64,000 bases of DNA from Sphingopyxis microcysteis (lineage in GTDB: Bacteria > Pseudomonadota > Alphaproteobacteria > Sphingomonadales > Sphingomonadaceae): assembly GCF_012274265.1 (NCBI RefSeq), contig NZ_JAANYY010000002.1, positions 1,240,001-1,304,000 of the forward strand. Direction: 5' to 3'. Shown one piece after another: positions 25,282-33,468 of the stretch. How positions within the stretch are numbered: position 1 is the stretch's first letter; the number at the start of each line of letters is the position of its first letter. Under the pieces are notes generated by a model. That model was not told the origin of the DNA and searched no databases. It saw only the letters and a list, made by a program, of their open reading frames with translations. The position numbers and the translations under genes were made by a program.

Positions 25282-25761
25282 TTAGTCGGCGGCACACGAA
25301 TCAAAGGCAAATGACCCTCGCTCAAGAAGCCGCCAAAGCTCATCTGCCCGACGAGCCACAATGATGTTATCGCTCTCGAACTGGAAAATCCACACAGCCC
25401 AATATCTCTTTTCTGAATATTTCCGCTCAAGCGTCGCTAGATATATTGGAGATGTTACATCGATTTCCAGGACCGCTATGTTTCTGATTGTAAGCGGATC
25501 ACGGTCGGTTAGCTTTGTACCCACATCGAAAGATGCAAAAAATGCTGGAGCGTTGGTTGTCGAGACTTGACCAATCTCGTTGGCGAAGATTTGTATTGTG
25601 GAGATTTTCGTTAGGTCATGTCTATTCACGGCGTTTACAAATCTTTGTATTGAGCAGCGGGCTTGAGAAGCGTCATGGGGAGGCGGCGGGAGCGGCGCCT
25701 CCGCGTTGACCGCTGATGCGGCGAACAACAGTGCCGAGGCGATAATCTTTGATTTCCTCAC
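25282..25761 (-). CDS. Orphan secreted protein of unknown function, lower GC
   Basis: About 159 aa from GTG 25761 (TTG 25764 is also possible). The signal peptide [19 protein letters not shown] is followed by EAPLPPPP. The mature part starts [20 protein letters not shown], a pattern that recalls NTF2/SnoaL-like proteins (hydrophobic helix, Asn-x-His/Gly-Asp), but no fold can be assigned with certainty. One Cys near each end of the mature chain could form a disulfide. Base composition is visibly more AT-rich than the neighbours, with runs such as TTAGATATATTGG on the complementary strand. That suggests later acquisition or relaxed selection. Confidence 0.6.
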   Translation of the reverse strand: MRKSKIIASALLFAASAVNAEAPLPPPPHDASQARCSIQRFVNAVNRHDLTKISTIQIFANEIGQVSTTNAPAFFASFDVGTKLTDRDPLTIRNIAVLEIDVTSPIYLATLERKYSEKRYWAVWIFQFESDNIIVARRADELWRLLERGSFAFDSCAAD

Positions 25762-25967
25762 CAATCGTACTTCCCAGCCACCGCGCAGATGAAATTGACT
25801 ATGACATGGCGCGGTCATATCCACAATTGATCGCTAGCCGCCATTGCGAAAGCCCCTACCCCTCCTGCGCTTGCATTTCCCGCGCTTCCCCGCTAAGCGC
25901 CGCCGCTTCCGTCCATGGTCATCCCTGGAGGCGTGGCGGACTGTGTAATCTGTTTCGGAGAAAAATG

Positions 25968-26600
25968 ATGAGCGACCAGCTGGTGCTGTCGGCCGAGACG
26001 CGTGATCGGGGAGGCAAGGGAGCCTCGCGTGAACTGCGTCGCAAAGGCCGCGTCCCCGCCGTTGTCTATGGCGGCAAAGAAGAACCCCTGATGATCCACG
26101 TCGAAGAAAAGCTGCTGATGAAGCAGCTGATGACGGGTCACTTCATGAACTCGGTCGTCATGATCGACGTCGGCGGCAAGCAAATCCGCACGCTGCCCAA
26201 GGACGTCGCATTTCATCCGGTCAAGGATCGCCCGATCCACGCCGACTTCCTGCGCATCAGCAAGGATGCCAAGGTCCAGGTCGCCGTTCCGGTCGCGTTC
26301 CAGAACGAAGAAGCCTCGCCGGGCCTGAAGCGCGGCGGCGTGCTGAACATCGTTCGCCACGAACTCGAACTCGTCTGTGACGCGGACAAGATCCCCGACG
26401 ACATCGCGATCGACGTCACCGGTTTCGACGTTGGCGATTCGATCCACATCAGCCACGTTACGCTGCCCAAGGGCGTGGAAAGCGCGATCACCGATCGCGA
26501 CTTCACCATCGCCACCATCGTTGCCCCGTCGGCGCTGAAGTCCAGCGACGGCGACACGACGAAGGATGACGGTGAAGCTGCCGAAGGCAGCGAAGCCTAA
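25968..26600 (+). CDS. rplY: 50S ribosomal protein L25/general stress protein Ctc
   Basis: Binds 5S rRNA in the 50S subunit. It is 210 aa, so it is the long TL5/Ctc form with a C-terminal domain rather than the short E. coli form. The N-terminal part has [20 protein letters not shown] and [19 protein letters not shown], and the C-terminal domain has [18 protein letters not shown] and [20 protein letters not shown]. The acidic tail ([14 protein letters not shown]) is typical. ATG 25968 is placed seven bases after GGAG; the overlapping ATG 25965 is the alternative. It is followed by a terminator-like hairpin and pth, a conserved gene order. Confidence 0.96.
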   Translation: MSDQLVLSAETRDRGGKGASRELRRKGRVPAVVYGGKEEPLMIHVEEKLLMKQLMTGHFMNSVVMIDVGGKQIRTLPKDVAFHPVKDRPIHADFLRISKDAKVQVAVPVAFQNEEASPGLKRGGVLNIVRHELELVCDADKIPDDIAIDVTGFDVGDSIHISHVTLPKGVESAITDRDFTIATIVAPSALKSSDGDTTKDDGEAAEGSEA

Positions 26601-26611
26601 GCATTCGGATG

Positions 26612-26636
26612 CGCCCCTCCCCTTACGGGAGGGGCG
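26612..26636 (+). terminator. Hairpin between rplY and pth
   Basis: A perfect 10-bp stem, CGCCCCTCCC against GGGAGGGGCG, with a five-base loop CTTAC, followed by TTTCC. The short T-run suggests partial termination, which would set a higher dose of L25 than of Pth. Confidence 0.6.
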
Positions 26637-26665
26637 TTTCCATCGGACCCGGGAAAGGCAGTATG

Positions 26666-27235
26666 ATGCAGCTCTGGGTCGGCCTCGGCAATCCAGGGCC
26701 TCAATATGCGATGCACCGCCACAATGTCGGCTTCATGGCCGCCGACGTCATCGCCGACGTTCATGGCTTTGCCGCACCTGCAAAGAAATTCCAGGGCTGG
26801 ATTCAGGAAGGCCGCATCGGATCGCAGCGCATCCTGCTGCTCAAACCCGGCACTTTCATGAACGAAAGCGGCCGCAGCGTGCGCGCCGCGCTCGATTTCT
26901 ACAAGCTGACCGCGCCGGACGTCACCGTCTTTTACGACGAGCTCGACCTTGCCCCGATGCAGGTGAAGGTCAAACGCGGCGGTGGCGCAGCGGGCCACAA
27001 TGGCATCCGCAGCATAATCCAGCATATCGGCGAGGATTTCCGCCGCATCCGCATCGGCATCGGCCATCCGGGGCACAAGGACCGCGTGACCGGCCATGTG
27101 CTGGGCAATTATCACAAGAGCGAGATGGAGCCGCTGATCGACCTGCTCGGCGCGATTGCCGCGGAGGCAAAATGGCTCGCCGAGGGCGACGATGTGCGCT
27201 TCGCCAGCGACCTTGCCTTGCGCTTGCAGGGATGA
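26666..27235 (+). CDS. pth: Peptidyl-tRNA hydrolase
   Basis: Releases tRNA from prematurely dropped peptidyl-tRNA by cleaving the ester bond. 189 aa, normal length. Motifs are LWVGLGNPGPQYAMHRHNVG (Asn and catalytic His near residue 20), LLLKPGTFMNESGRS, VFYDELDLAPMQVKVKRGGG (Asp) and AGHNGIRSIIQHIG. AAGG lies seven bases upstream of ATG 26666 and four upstream of ATG 26663. It sits next to rplY as in many bacteria. Confidence 0.97.
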   Translation: MQLWVGLGNPGPQYAMHRHNVGFMAADVIADVHGFAAPAKKFQGWIQEGRIGSQRILLLKPGTFMNESGRSVRAALDFYKLTAPDVTVFYDELDLAPMQVKVKRGGGAAGHNGIRSIIQHIGEDFRRIRIGIGHPGHKDRVTGHVLGNYHKSEMEPLIDLLGAIAAEAKWLAEGDDVRFASDLALRLQG

Positions 27236-27265
27236 AGGGGGGCGCTGGAACCGACCGGAAGTCCC

Positions 27266-27355
27266 CGTCGCCCCGCGAAGGCGGGGGCCGCTGTCGGTTT
27301 ACGCAGCCCTGCAGGAATAGACGGCTAGCGCCCCCCGCCTCCGCGGGGGCGACGG
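27266..27355. repeat. Palindromic intergenic repeat, family B, copy 4
   Basis: Left arm CGTCGCCCCGCGAAGGCGGG, right arm CCCGCCTCCGCGGGGGCGAC; the centre is longer than in other copies. It lies between pth and the SDR gene. Confidence 0.88.
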
Positions 27356-27443
27356 TATAGTGGAACGGCAGCTTCCCACCCCAACGCAGAAATTTGGCGC
27401 GGCGCACCAACTGAGGCATGATGGCGCTCCAAAGGAGAGTCCG

Positions 27444-28439
27444 ATGCCCGATCCAATTCTTCCCAACCGCCGCCAACTCATCGCCGGTGCCGCAGCGCTT
27501 ACCGCCACCGCCCCCGCGCTGCTGCATGCCGCGACCCCGACCGCGGCGCCTTCGCTGAAAGGTCGCACGATCCTGATCACCGGCGCTTCGAGCGGGTTCG
27601 GCCGCGTGGGTGCGCTTTATTATGCCAAGCTGGGCGCCAAGGTCATCGCGACGATGCGCGGACTGCCGCGGCCCGAGGCGGAAACGCTCGCCGCCGAGGC
27701 CGCGAAGGACAAGCTCGACCTGCATATCGTCGAGATCGACGTGACCAGCGATGCGTCGGTCGCCGCGGGGACCGCCGAGGCGCTGAAAATCGCGGGCGGA
27801 CGCATCGACACGCTGATCAACAATGCCGGGATCGGCATCACCGGGCCGGTCGAAGTACAGGATATGGCCGCGACGCAGCTGATCTTCGACACCAATGTCC
27901 TTGGCATCCAGCGCATGCAGCTGGCGTTGCTGCCCCAGATGCGCGCCGCGAAAAGCGGGCAGATCTTCAACATCTCGTCGCAGCTCGGGCGCGTCATCGT
28001 TCCCGGCGGCGGTCATTATTCGGCGACGAAGTTCGCGGTCGAGGCGATGTCCGAACAGCTGGCCTATGAACTGGTCCCGCACGGCATCGACGTGACGGTG
28101 ATCCAGCCCGGCGGCTATCCGACCAAGGTGTGGGTCAATCGCAACGCCTATACCGGCGCGCTGAAGGCCCGCAGCGACGCGGCGCTGCTCGATGCCTATG
28201 CGCCCTTCACCCGGGGGATGGGGACCGAGGATGGCAGCGGGCGCAGCGCCGATCCGCTCGACGTGCCGCGCGCGATTGCCGAGATCATGGCGATGCCCGC
28301 GGGCAAGCGCCCGCTGCGCCGCGCGGTCCATCCGGGCAACAAGCCGCAGGAAGCGATCAATCGCGTGTCGGCCGAAGTTCAGCTGGCATGGCTGGGCGGC
28401 GGGGCGCTGGGGCCGCTGGTCAAGGCGGTGCACGACTGA
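27444..28439 (+). CDS. Short-chain dehydrogenase/reductase with a Tat-type signal
   Basis: A 331-aa classical SDR. The cofactor site is TILITGASSGFGRVGALYYA, the NNAG motif is LINNAGIGITGP, the catalytic Ser is in IFNISSQLGR and the Tyr-Lys pair is in GGHYSATKFAVEAM. Ahead of the domain are about 45 residues with NRRQLIAGAAALTATAPALLHAA, which looks like a twin-arginine leader. That is unusual because SDRs are normally cytoplasmic; Tat export would allow it to carry its nucleotide folded. AAAGGAGAG precedes ATG 27444. The substrate is unknown. Confidence 0.85.
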   Translation: MPDPILPNRRQLIAGAAALTATAPALLHAATPTAAPSLKGRTILITGASSGFGRVGALYYAKLGAKVIATMRGLPRPEAETLAAEAAKDKLDLHIVEIDVTSDASVAAGTAEALKIAGGRIDTLINNAGIGITGPVEVQDMAATQLIFDTNVLGIQRMQLALLPQMRAAKSGQIFNISSQLGRVIVPGGGHYSATKFAVEAMSEQLAYELVPHGIDVTVIQPGGYPTKVWVNRNAYTGALKARSDAALLDAYAPFTRGMGTEDGSGRSADPLDVPRAIAEIMAMPAGKRPLRRAVHPGNKPQEAINRVSAEVQLAWLGGGALGPLVKAVHD

Positions 28440-28447
28440 ACCCTGCC

Positions 28448-28469
28448 ATGTCACCAGAGTGTCATGCAA
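28448..28469 (+). promoter_or_regulatory. Putative Pho box upstream of phoX
   Basis: Two 11-base units in direct repeat, ATGTCACCAGA (28448-28458) and GTGTCATGCAA (28459-28469). They share TGTCA exactly 11 bases apart, which is the geometry of PhoB binding sites (CTGTCAT-N4-CTGTCAT). It lies 114 bases before the phoX start. Confidence 0.55.
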
Positions 28470-28583
28470 ATCCTGCCTTTCTGACTTGGTGAAGCCATTT
28501 AGCTGACACCTCCCGCTGCCATCGGTGCGCCACCCAAAGTCGGACCAACCAGTCCGGGGCTCAACCGAAAACAGGGGGACTGC

Positions 28584-30461
28584 ATGTCATATCTTACCGA
28601 CGACGCCCGCGCGCCTTATCGCAGCGAGACCATCAACGATCACGCACCGGGCAGCCTGGAGGCGATCGTCGCCGCCAACCCGACGCGCCGCACCTTGCTC
28701 CGCAACGGCCTGTTCGGGCTCTCGATGCTCTCCACTACCGCGTTAGCAGCGTGCGGCGGCACCAGCGGCGATCCGGTGGTCACCCTGCCCCCCACCGCCG
28801 GGCCGAGCCCGACGCCGACCCCGACCCCGCCGCCGGTCAGCTATGCCGTCACCTTTGCAGCGGTCGCCGCGAACCAGAATGACGCGGTCACCGTCCCCGC
28901 GGGTTACACCGTCGACGTGCTGCTGAAGGCCGGCGATTCGGTCGAAAGCGGCGCCCCCTACACCGGCAGCTTCCCGACCCCGGCTGTCGCCGAGAAATGG
29001 GCCGGCGGCAATCATGACGGGATGGAATATTTCGCCTTTCCGGGGGTCGATGCCAACAACCGCGGCCTGCTGGCGATCAACCATGAATATCCCGATTTCA
29101 ACATCCTGATGTCGGGCAGTTACAATGCCGCGACCGCGACCGCCGACCAGAAGGCGATCGCGCTGTCGGCGGTCGGGATCAGCGTCGTCGAGATCGCCAA
29201 GGGCAGCGACGGTCGCTGGGCCGTGCAGTCGGGATCGACCTATAACCGCCGCTATACCGGCAATAGCAGCTACCGCGTCGGCGGCCCCGCCGCGGGCGTC
29301 GTCGCCGGTCCGGTCAAGGGCATGCTCAACAATTGCGCGAGTGGGCGCACGCCGTGGGGAACGTACCTGACCTGCGAGGAAACGACCGACAATTATCTCG
29401 ACCCGACGCAGCCCGCCAACGGCTATGGCTGGGTGATCGAAATCGACCCGCGCCGCGAGCTTGCGGAACCGACCAAGCGCACCGCAATGGGCCGCTTCGA
29501 CCATGAAAATGTCGCATTCCTGGAAAACAGCGACCGCCGCACCGCCTTTTACATGGGCGACGATTCCACCCCGGGGTGCATCTATAAATTCGTTCCAGAT
29601 CGCGCTTATAGCGCGACGAACCGCGCCGCGAACACCGACCTGCTCGATACAGGCACGCTCTATGTCGCGCGCTTCAACGGCGATGGCACCGGCGAATGGC
29701 GCGCGCTGGTGGTGGGGCAGAACGGGCTGACCGCGGGCGCGTCCGATCCCGGCAACACCAGCCAGAGCACCACCCCGCCCGCGCCGACGACGGTCAATTT
29801 CAACAGCCAGGCTGACGTGCTGATCAACTGCAAATCGGCGGCGCGCGTCGCGGGCGGTACCGTGATGGACCGCCCCGAATGGATCACCGTCGCGCCCGAC
29901 AACAGCGCGGTGTTCGTGACGCTGACCAACAACAGCGGCCGCCGCGTCACCAACCCGATGAACCCGCGCACGTCGAACCTGCACGGCCATATCATCAAGT
30001 TCAGCGAACAGGGCAATTCGCCGCTGGCGACAAGCTTCCGCTGGGAAATCTTCCTGCTCGCGGGCGATCCGTCGCTGGCGGCGGGGGGCAGCAACCTGAC
30101 CGGCAACATCAACGGTGACACCTTCTCCAGCCCTGACGGCATCGCCATCGATCCGCAGGGACGGCTTTGGGTGCAGACCGACCATAGCGTGCCGGGCAAT
30201 TCAGGGGTCGCGGGCCGCACGATCGATCAGGCGTTCGGGCACAATGCGATGTTCCATGTCGATCAGGTAACGAAGCTGTCGAAACGCTTCCTCGTCGGCC
30301 CGCTGGGCTGCGAAATTACGGGTCTTACCTACACGCCGGACCTGCGCACCTTCTTCGTCAACATCCAGCATCCGACGGGCAACTGGCCGGTGGCGGGCCA
30401 GCAACCGCGGTCGTCGACGATCGTCGTGCGCCGCACCGATAACCAGCCGGTCGGCGCATAA
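28584..30461 (+). CDS. phoX: PhoX family alkaline phosphatase (DUF839)
   Basis: Exported phosphomonoesterase that scavenges Pi from organophosphates; PhoX enzymes use Ca and Fe. 625 aa. The N-terminus shows NPTRRTLLRNGLFGLSML (twin-Arg) running into a lipobox LAAC near residue 58, then a Pro/Thr linker (PSPTPTPTPPP). PhoX-type blocks are GGNHDGMEYFAFPG, LLAINHEYPDF, TPWGTYLTCEETTDNYLDP, GRFDHENVAF, AFYMGDDSTPGCIYKFVP and, later, SSPDGIAIDPQGRLWVQTD. A Pho box lies upstream, and PhoD and a phosphodiesterase lie a few kb downstream. Confidence 0.92.
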   Translation: MSYLTDDARAPYRSETINDHAPGSLEAIVAANPTRRTLLRNGLFGLSMLSTTALAACGGTSGDPVVTLPPTAGPSPTPTPTPPPVSYAVTFAAVAANQNDAVTVPAGYTVDVLLKAGDSVESGAPYTGSFPTPAVAEKWAGGNHDGMEYFAFPGVDANNRGLLAINHEYPDFNILMSGSYNAATATADQKAIALSAVGISVVEIAKGSDGRWAVQSGSTYNRRYTGNSSYRVGGPAAGVVAGPVKGMLNNCASGRTPWGTYLTCEETTDNYLDPTQPANGYGWVIEIDPRRELAEPTKRTAMGRFDHENVAFLENSDRRTAFYMGDDSTPGCIYKFVPDRAYSATNRAANTDLLDTGTLYVARFNGDGTGEWRALVVGQNGLTAGASDPGNTSQSTTPPAPTTVNFNSQADVLINCKSAARVAGGTVMDRPEWITVAPDNSAVFVTLTNNSGRRVTNPMNPRTSNLHGHIIKFSEQGNSPLATSFRWEIFLLAGDPSLAAGGSNLTGNINGDTFSSPDGIAIDPQGRLWVQTDHSVPGNSGVAGRTIDQAFGHNAMFHVDQVTKLSKRFLVGPLGCEITGLTYTPDLRTFFVNIQHPTGNWPVAGQQPRSSTIVVRRTDNQPVGA

Positions 30462-30468
30462 ACGCCTG

Positions 30469-30499
30469 GGCCCGTCTGTCCTTCGCGGGCAGGCGGGCC
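30469..30499. terminator. Bidirectional hairpin between convergent phoX and CAP-domain genes
   Basis: GGCCCGTCTG (30469-30478) pairs with CAGGCGGGCC (30490-30499) over ten base pairs with one G-U. It is placed exactly between the two convergent stop codons. There is no long T-run. Confidence 0.45.
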
Positions 30500-30504
30500 T
30501 TGCA

Positions 30505-31158
30505 CTAGGGCGTACGCTTGGGTGGAGGCGGCGGCGATCCGTCGGGCGTCTGCGACATCAGGGTCACGCACATGGTGCGATGCACCCGATGAGTCCCGCA
30601 GGCGACCCCGGCATAACGGTGCGTCGCGCGCAGCAGGCTGTGGCGATGCCCGCGGCCGGGCACCCCGTCGTCGATCAGCAATTGCTGGACCACCCCCGCC
30701 GGGCTGTGGTGACCATAGGTGATGACTTCATTGACGTAAGGACCGCCGCCGCGCGCCTTCATCCGTTCACCGGGGCCGCGCCCGCGCGTATAGTGGCCGA
30801 CCGCCCCCGATCGCGACTGAACCGCGACATGATCGGCGGCGGCGGCGGCCAGCTTGTCGCTCTGCTGCAAACGCGGCAGCGGCTTTTCGCGGCGCAGATC
30901 GCGGATTGCTTCATCGACCGCGGCAACGCCTTCGTTGGTCATAATGTCGATTTCGCCATCGTCGTCGGCCAGCAACAGGCGGCCATCGAAGCGCTCGCGA
31001 TAATCGCGCAGGACATCGGTGTAGCCTGCAGGATCGCTGCGAAAGCGATTGAGCTCGGCAAGTACGCCGGCTTCGAAACGGCTGGGGGTAGCGCTGGCGG
31101 CAACCGCCCCAAGCCCCAGCACCAGCGCGGCAGCGCCCCATCGAGATATTGTCGTCAT
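30505..31158 (-). CDS. CAP (SCP/PR-1-like) domain secreted protein
   Basis: About 217 aa from ATG 31158, with a signal peptide (WGAAALVLGLGAVAASATP). The CAP core begins LAELNRFRSDPAGYTDVLRD and continues with DKLAAAAADHVAVQSRSGAV (helix), VGHYTRGRGPGERMKARGGG and PGRGHRHSLLRATHRYAGVA. The conserved Glu/His cavity residues of the CAP fold are recognisable (NEVITYGHHSP). Bacterial CAP proteins are extracellular, with mostly unknown roles. A Pro-rich tail (GSPPPPPKRTP) closes it. Confidence 0.88.
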   Translation of the reverse strand: MTTISRWGAAALVLGLGAVAASATPSRFEAGVLAELNRFRSDPAGYTDVLRDYRERFDGRLLLADDDGEIDIMTNEGVAAVDEAIRDLRREKPLPRLQQSDKLAAAAADHVAVQSRSGAVGHYTRGRGPGERMKARGGGPYVNEVITYGHHSPAGVVQQLLIDDGVPGRGHRHSLLRATHRYAGVACGTHRVHRTMCVTLMSQTPDGSPPPPPKRTP

Positions 31159-31301
31159 GGCGCCCGCGATAAAGCCGCAAGGCTGAACCGTTCGCAACGA
31201 CAATCTGGCGCGGCAAAAGCTGGCGTCGCGGGCGACTTGGCGCTAGGGGCGCTGCAACCCCGCCGCGCCCATCGTCAGCGCGCCGGCCACACGGAGTTTT
31301 T

Positions 31302-32399
31302 ATGGGTTTCAAATGCGGCATCGTCGGACTGCCCAACGTCGGCAAGTCCACCCTGTTCAACGCGCTGACCGAAACGGCAGCGGCGCAGGCGGCCAACTAT
31401 CCCTTTTGCACGATCGAGCCGAATATCGGCAATGTCGCGGTCCCCGACGACCGGCTGGAAAAGCTGGCGGCGATCGCCAGCAGCAAGAAGATCATCGCGA
31501 CGCAGCTTGCCTTCGTCGACATCGCCGGGCTGGTCCGTGGCGCATCGAAGGGCGAAGGACTGGGCAATCAGTTTCTTGGCAACATCCGAGAGGTCGACGC
31601 GATCGTCCATGTGCTGCGCTGTTTCGAGGATGACGACATCCAGCATGTCGAAAACAAGGTCGATCCGGTCGCCGATGCCGAAACGGTCGAGACCGAGCTG
31701 CTGCTCGCCGACCTCGAAAGCCTCGAAAAGCGCGTTCCCGCCTTTGCCAAGAAGGCCGCGCAGGGCGACAAGGAAGCCAAGATTGCCGCGTCGGTGCTGG
31801 GCCAGGCGCTCGAGCTGCTGCGCGAAGGCAAGCCCGCGCGGCTGACCGAGCCCAAGGACGACGAGGAAGCCCGCGTGCTGCGCACCGCGCAGCTGCTGAC
31901 CTCGAAACCCGTCCTCTATGTCTGCAACGTCGACGAGGGCAGCGCTGCGAACGGCAATGCCTTCTCCGAAAAAGTGTTCGCCAAGGCGACCGCGGAAGGC
32001 GCGCAGGCGGTCGTCGTGTCAGCGGCGATCGAAAGCGAGCTGGTGACGATGGACATGGCCGACCGGATGGAATTTCTGTCGGAGATGGGGCTGACCGAAA
32101 CCGGCCTCGCGCGCGTCATCCGCGCGGGGTACGAGCTGCTCCACCTGATCACCTTCTTCACCGTCGGCCCGCAGGAAGCGCGCGCGTGGACCGTCCATCA
32201 GGGCGCGACCGCCCCCGAAGCCGCCGGCGAAATCCACAGCGATTTCCAGAAAGGCTTCATCCGTGCCGAAACGATCGCCTATGACGATTATGTCACGCTG
32301 GGCGGCGAAGCCAAAGCGCGCGAAGCGGGCAAGCTGCGCGCCGAAGGCAAGGCCTATGTGGTGCACGACGGCGACGTGATGCACTTCCTGCATAGCTGA
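31302..32399 (+). CDS. ychF: Ribosome-binding ATPase YchF (Obg family)
   Basis: Universally conserved Obg-family P-loop protein of 365 aa that prefers ATP and associates with ribosomes. G1 is CGIVGLPNVGKSTLFNALTE at residues ~4-23, then NYPFCTIEPN (G2), DIAGLVRGASKGEGLGNQFL (G3), and CNVDEG in place of the NKxD guanine motif, which is the YchF hallmark. The C-terminal TGS domain starts LITFFTVGPQEARAW. CGGAG precedes the ATG. Confidence 0.97.
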   Translation: MGFKCGIVGLPNVGKSTLFNALTETAAAQAANYPFCTIEPNIGNVAVPDDRLEKLAAIASSKKIIATQLAFVDIAGLVRGASKGEGLGNQFLGNIREVDAIVHVLRCFEDDDIQHVENKVDPVADAETVETELLLADLESLEKRVPAFAKKAAQGDKEAKIAASVLGQALELLREGKPARLTEPKDDEEARVLRTAQLLTSKPVLYVCNVDEGSAANGNAFSEKVFAKATAEGAQAVVVSAAIESELVTMDMADRMEFLSEMGLTETGLARVIRAGYELLHLITFFTVGPQEARAWTVHQGATAPEAAGEIHSDFQKGFIRAETIAYDDYVTLGGEAKAREAGKLRAEGKAYVVHDGDVMHFLHS

Positions 32400-32430
32400 T
32401 TCGAGGGCGGCGTCGCGCCATGCGTCGCCG

Positions 32431-32670
32431 TCAGCCGAAGCGACGACGAAACCAGCCCCGCTTTTTCGGAACGACCGGGGGCTGCCCCGACAGCCGCACC
32501 AGATAATTGCCGAGGATCGCCGCTTGCTGCTTGGTCATCGCGAAGCGAAACAGATCGGGGTCGTGCTTCCGGGCTGCTTCGGAGGTTTGTACGCTTTCCA
32601 GCCGGAGCATGATGCGATCGCCCGCATCATGATGGGTCCAGCCGACCAATGCTCCAAAACTCTCGATCAT
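32431..32670 (-). CDS. Conserved small protein of unknown function
   Basis: A 79-aa basic protein, MIESFGALVGWTHHDAGDRI..., ending PPVVPKKRGWFRRRFG. ATG 32670 was chosen because GGAGCAGGGCGAG stands just before it; upstream in-frame starts at 32691 (GTG) and 32724 lack this. The body (IMLRLESVQTSEAARKHDPD and TKQQAAILGNYLVRLSG) looks like a compact alpha/beta domain. No family is recognised. Confidence 0.55.
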   Translation of the reverse strand: MIESFGALVGWTHHDAGDRIMLRLESVQTSEAARKHDPDLFRFAMTKQQAAILGNYLVRLSGQPPVVPKKRGWFRRRFG

Positions 32671-32778
32671 CTCGCCCTGCTCCCTCACGATTTTTCCGCG
32701 ACCGGCGCCAACAGCACGCAACATCTGTAACAGAAGTTGGCGGGAATGTCGTCTGTGGGGTGGGGAGCGGACGGAGCA

Positions 32779-32970
32779 ATCCTCCCCGGAACGGGGAGGG
32801 GGACCAGCGAAGCTGGTGGAGGGGCACCATCGGTTTGCCTTGCCGCCGAAGTCGTACTCTACCGCGAGGCTCCCGGAACGCGCAGTTCTTTAGGCCCGGC
32901 GCTGCGGTAACCTCCTGTGCCCCTCCACCACCCTTCGGGTGGTCCCCCTCCCCCGTTGGGGGAGGATCGG
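32779..32970. repeat. Large inverted intergenic repeat, family E
   Basis: The left arm (32779-32830: CCTCCCC, GGGGACCAGC..GCTGGTGGAGGGGCAC) is matched by the inverse at 32920-32970 (GTGCCCCTCCACCACC...GGTCCCCCTCCCC...GGGGGAGGAT), with about 90 unpaired bases between. It fills most of the 354-base gene-free stretch 32671-33024 between the small conserved gene and merR. I see nothing else in that stretch. Confidence 0.75.
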
Positions 32971-33024
32971 CTATGTCCGCAATCGGTCGAAAGCCGTCAT
33001 CTGTCCGACTTTTCCCGACAAATC

Positions 33025-33426
33025 CTAAGCCTCGAACGCCGCCAAGATCGGGCATGGCCCCTTGTCGCCCGCCGCGCATTGGTCGGCGAGGCGTGCGAGT
33101 GCGGCGCGGGTTGTGGTCATCTGCGCGATCTTTTCATCGAGAAGCTCGATTCGCTGCCGCGCAAGCGTGCGGACCCGGACGCGGTCGCCGCTCGCCTCGA
33201 GCGCGAGCAGTTCGCCGATTTCATCGAGCGTGAAGCCCGCCCCCTGTGCCGCACGGATGAATTTGAGGCGCCTTACATCATCGGCATCGTAGCGGCGCAC
33301 CCCGCCGCCCCAGCCGTCGCCGCCGCTGCGCGCGGGCGTGCCCATCAGCCCGCGGCGCTGGTAATAGCGGATCGTTTCGACCCCGACATCGCCCGCCGCC
33401 GCCAATTTGCCGATCGTGATTTGCAT
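33025..33426 (-). CDS. MerR-family transcriptional regulator, metal/thiol-responsive type
   Basis: A 133-aa MerR-type activator. The winged helix-turn-helix is TIGKLAAAGDVGVETIRYYQ followed by RRGLMG, and the dimer coiled coil is LARQRIELLDEKIAQMTTT. The C-terminal metal-binding loop has Cys-x7-Cys (QCAAGDKGPCPIL), the spacing of Cu(I)-type CueR rather than the x8 of MerR(Hg). The position equivalent to Cys82 of MerR or Ser77 of CueR appears to be Arg. It is divergent from a glutaredoxin-MauE fusion across a classic MerR promoter. The same frame stays open leftwards into antisense sequence, but ATG 33426 gives the family start MQITIGKLA. Confidence 0.9.
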   Translation of the reverse strand: MQITIGKLAAAGDVGVETIRYYQRRGLMGTPARSGGDGWGGGVRRYDADDVRRLKFIRAAQGAGFTLDEIGELLALEASGDRVRVRTLARQRIELLDEKIAQMTTTRAALARLADQCAAGDKGPCPILAAFEA

Positions 33427-33429
33427 CGC

Positions 33430-33461
33430 TTGACTCCGTACCATGGTACGGACGCTATATT
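33430..33461 (+). promoter_or_regulatory. MerR-type promoter/operator
   Basis: The -35 TTGACT (33430-33435) and -10 TATATT (33456-33461) are separated by an overlong 20-base spacer. The spacer contains a perfect 16-base palindrome CCGTACCATGGTACGG (33436-33451). Overlong spacers with a central dyad are the hallmark of promoters that MerR proteins activate by DNA distortion. It drives the gene at 33469 and would overlap the merR start region, allowing autoregulation. Confidence 0.85.
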
Positions 33462-33468
33462 GGGGGGC

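Noticed and set aside
33025-33426. Mercury resistance regulator call for the MerR protein
   Set aside because: Cys spacing is x7 as in copper-type regulators, the position of MerR Cys82 appears to be Arg, and no merTPA genes are present.
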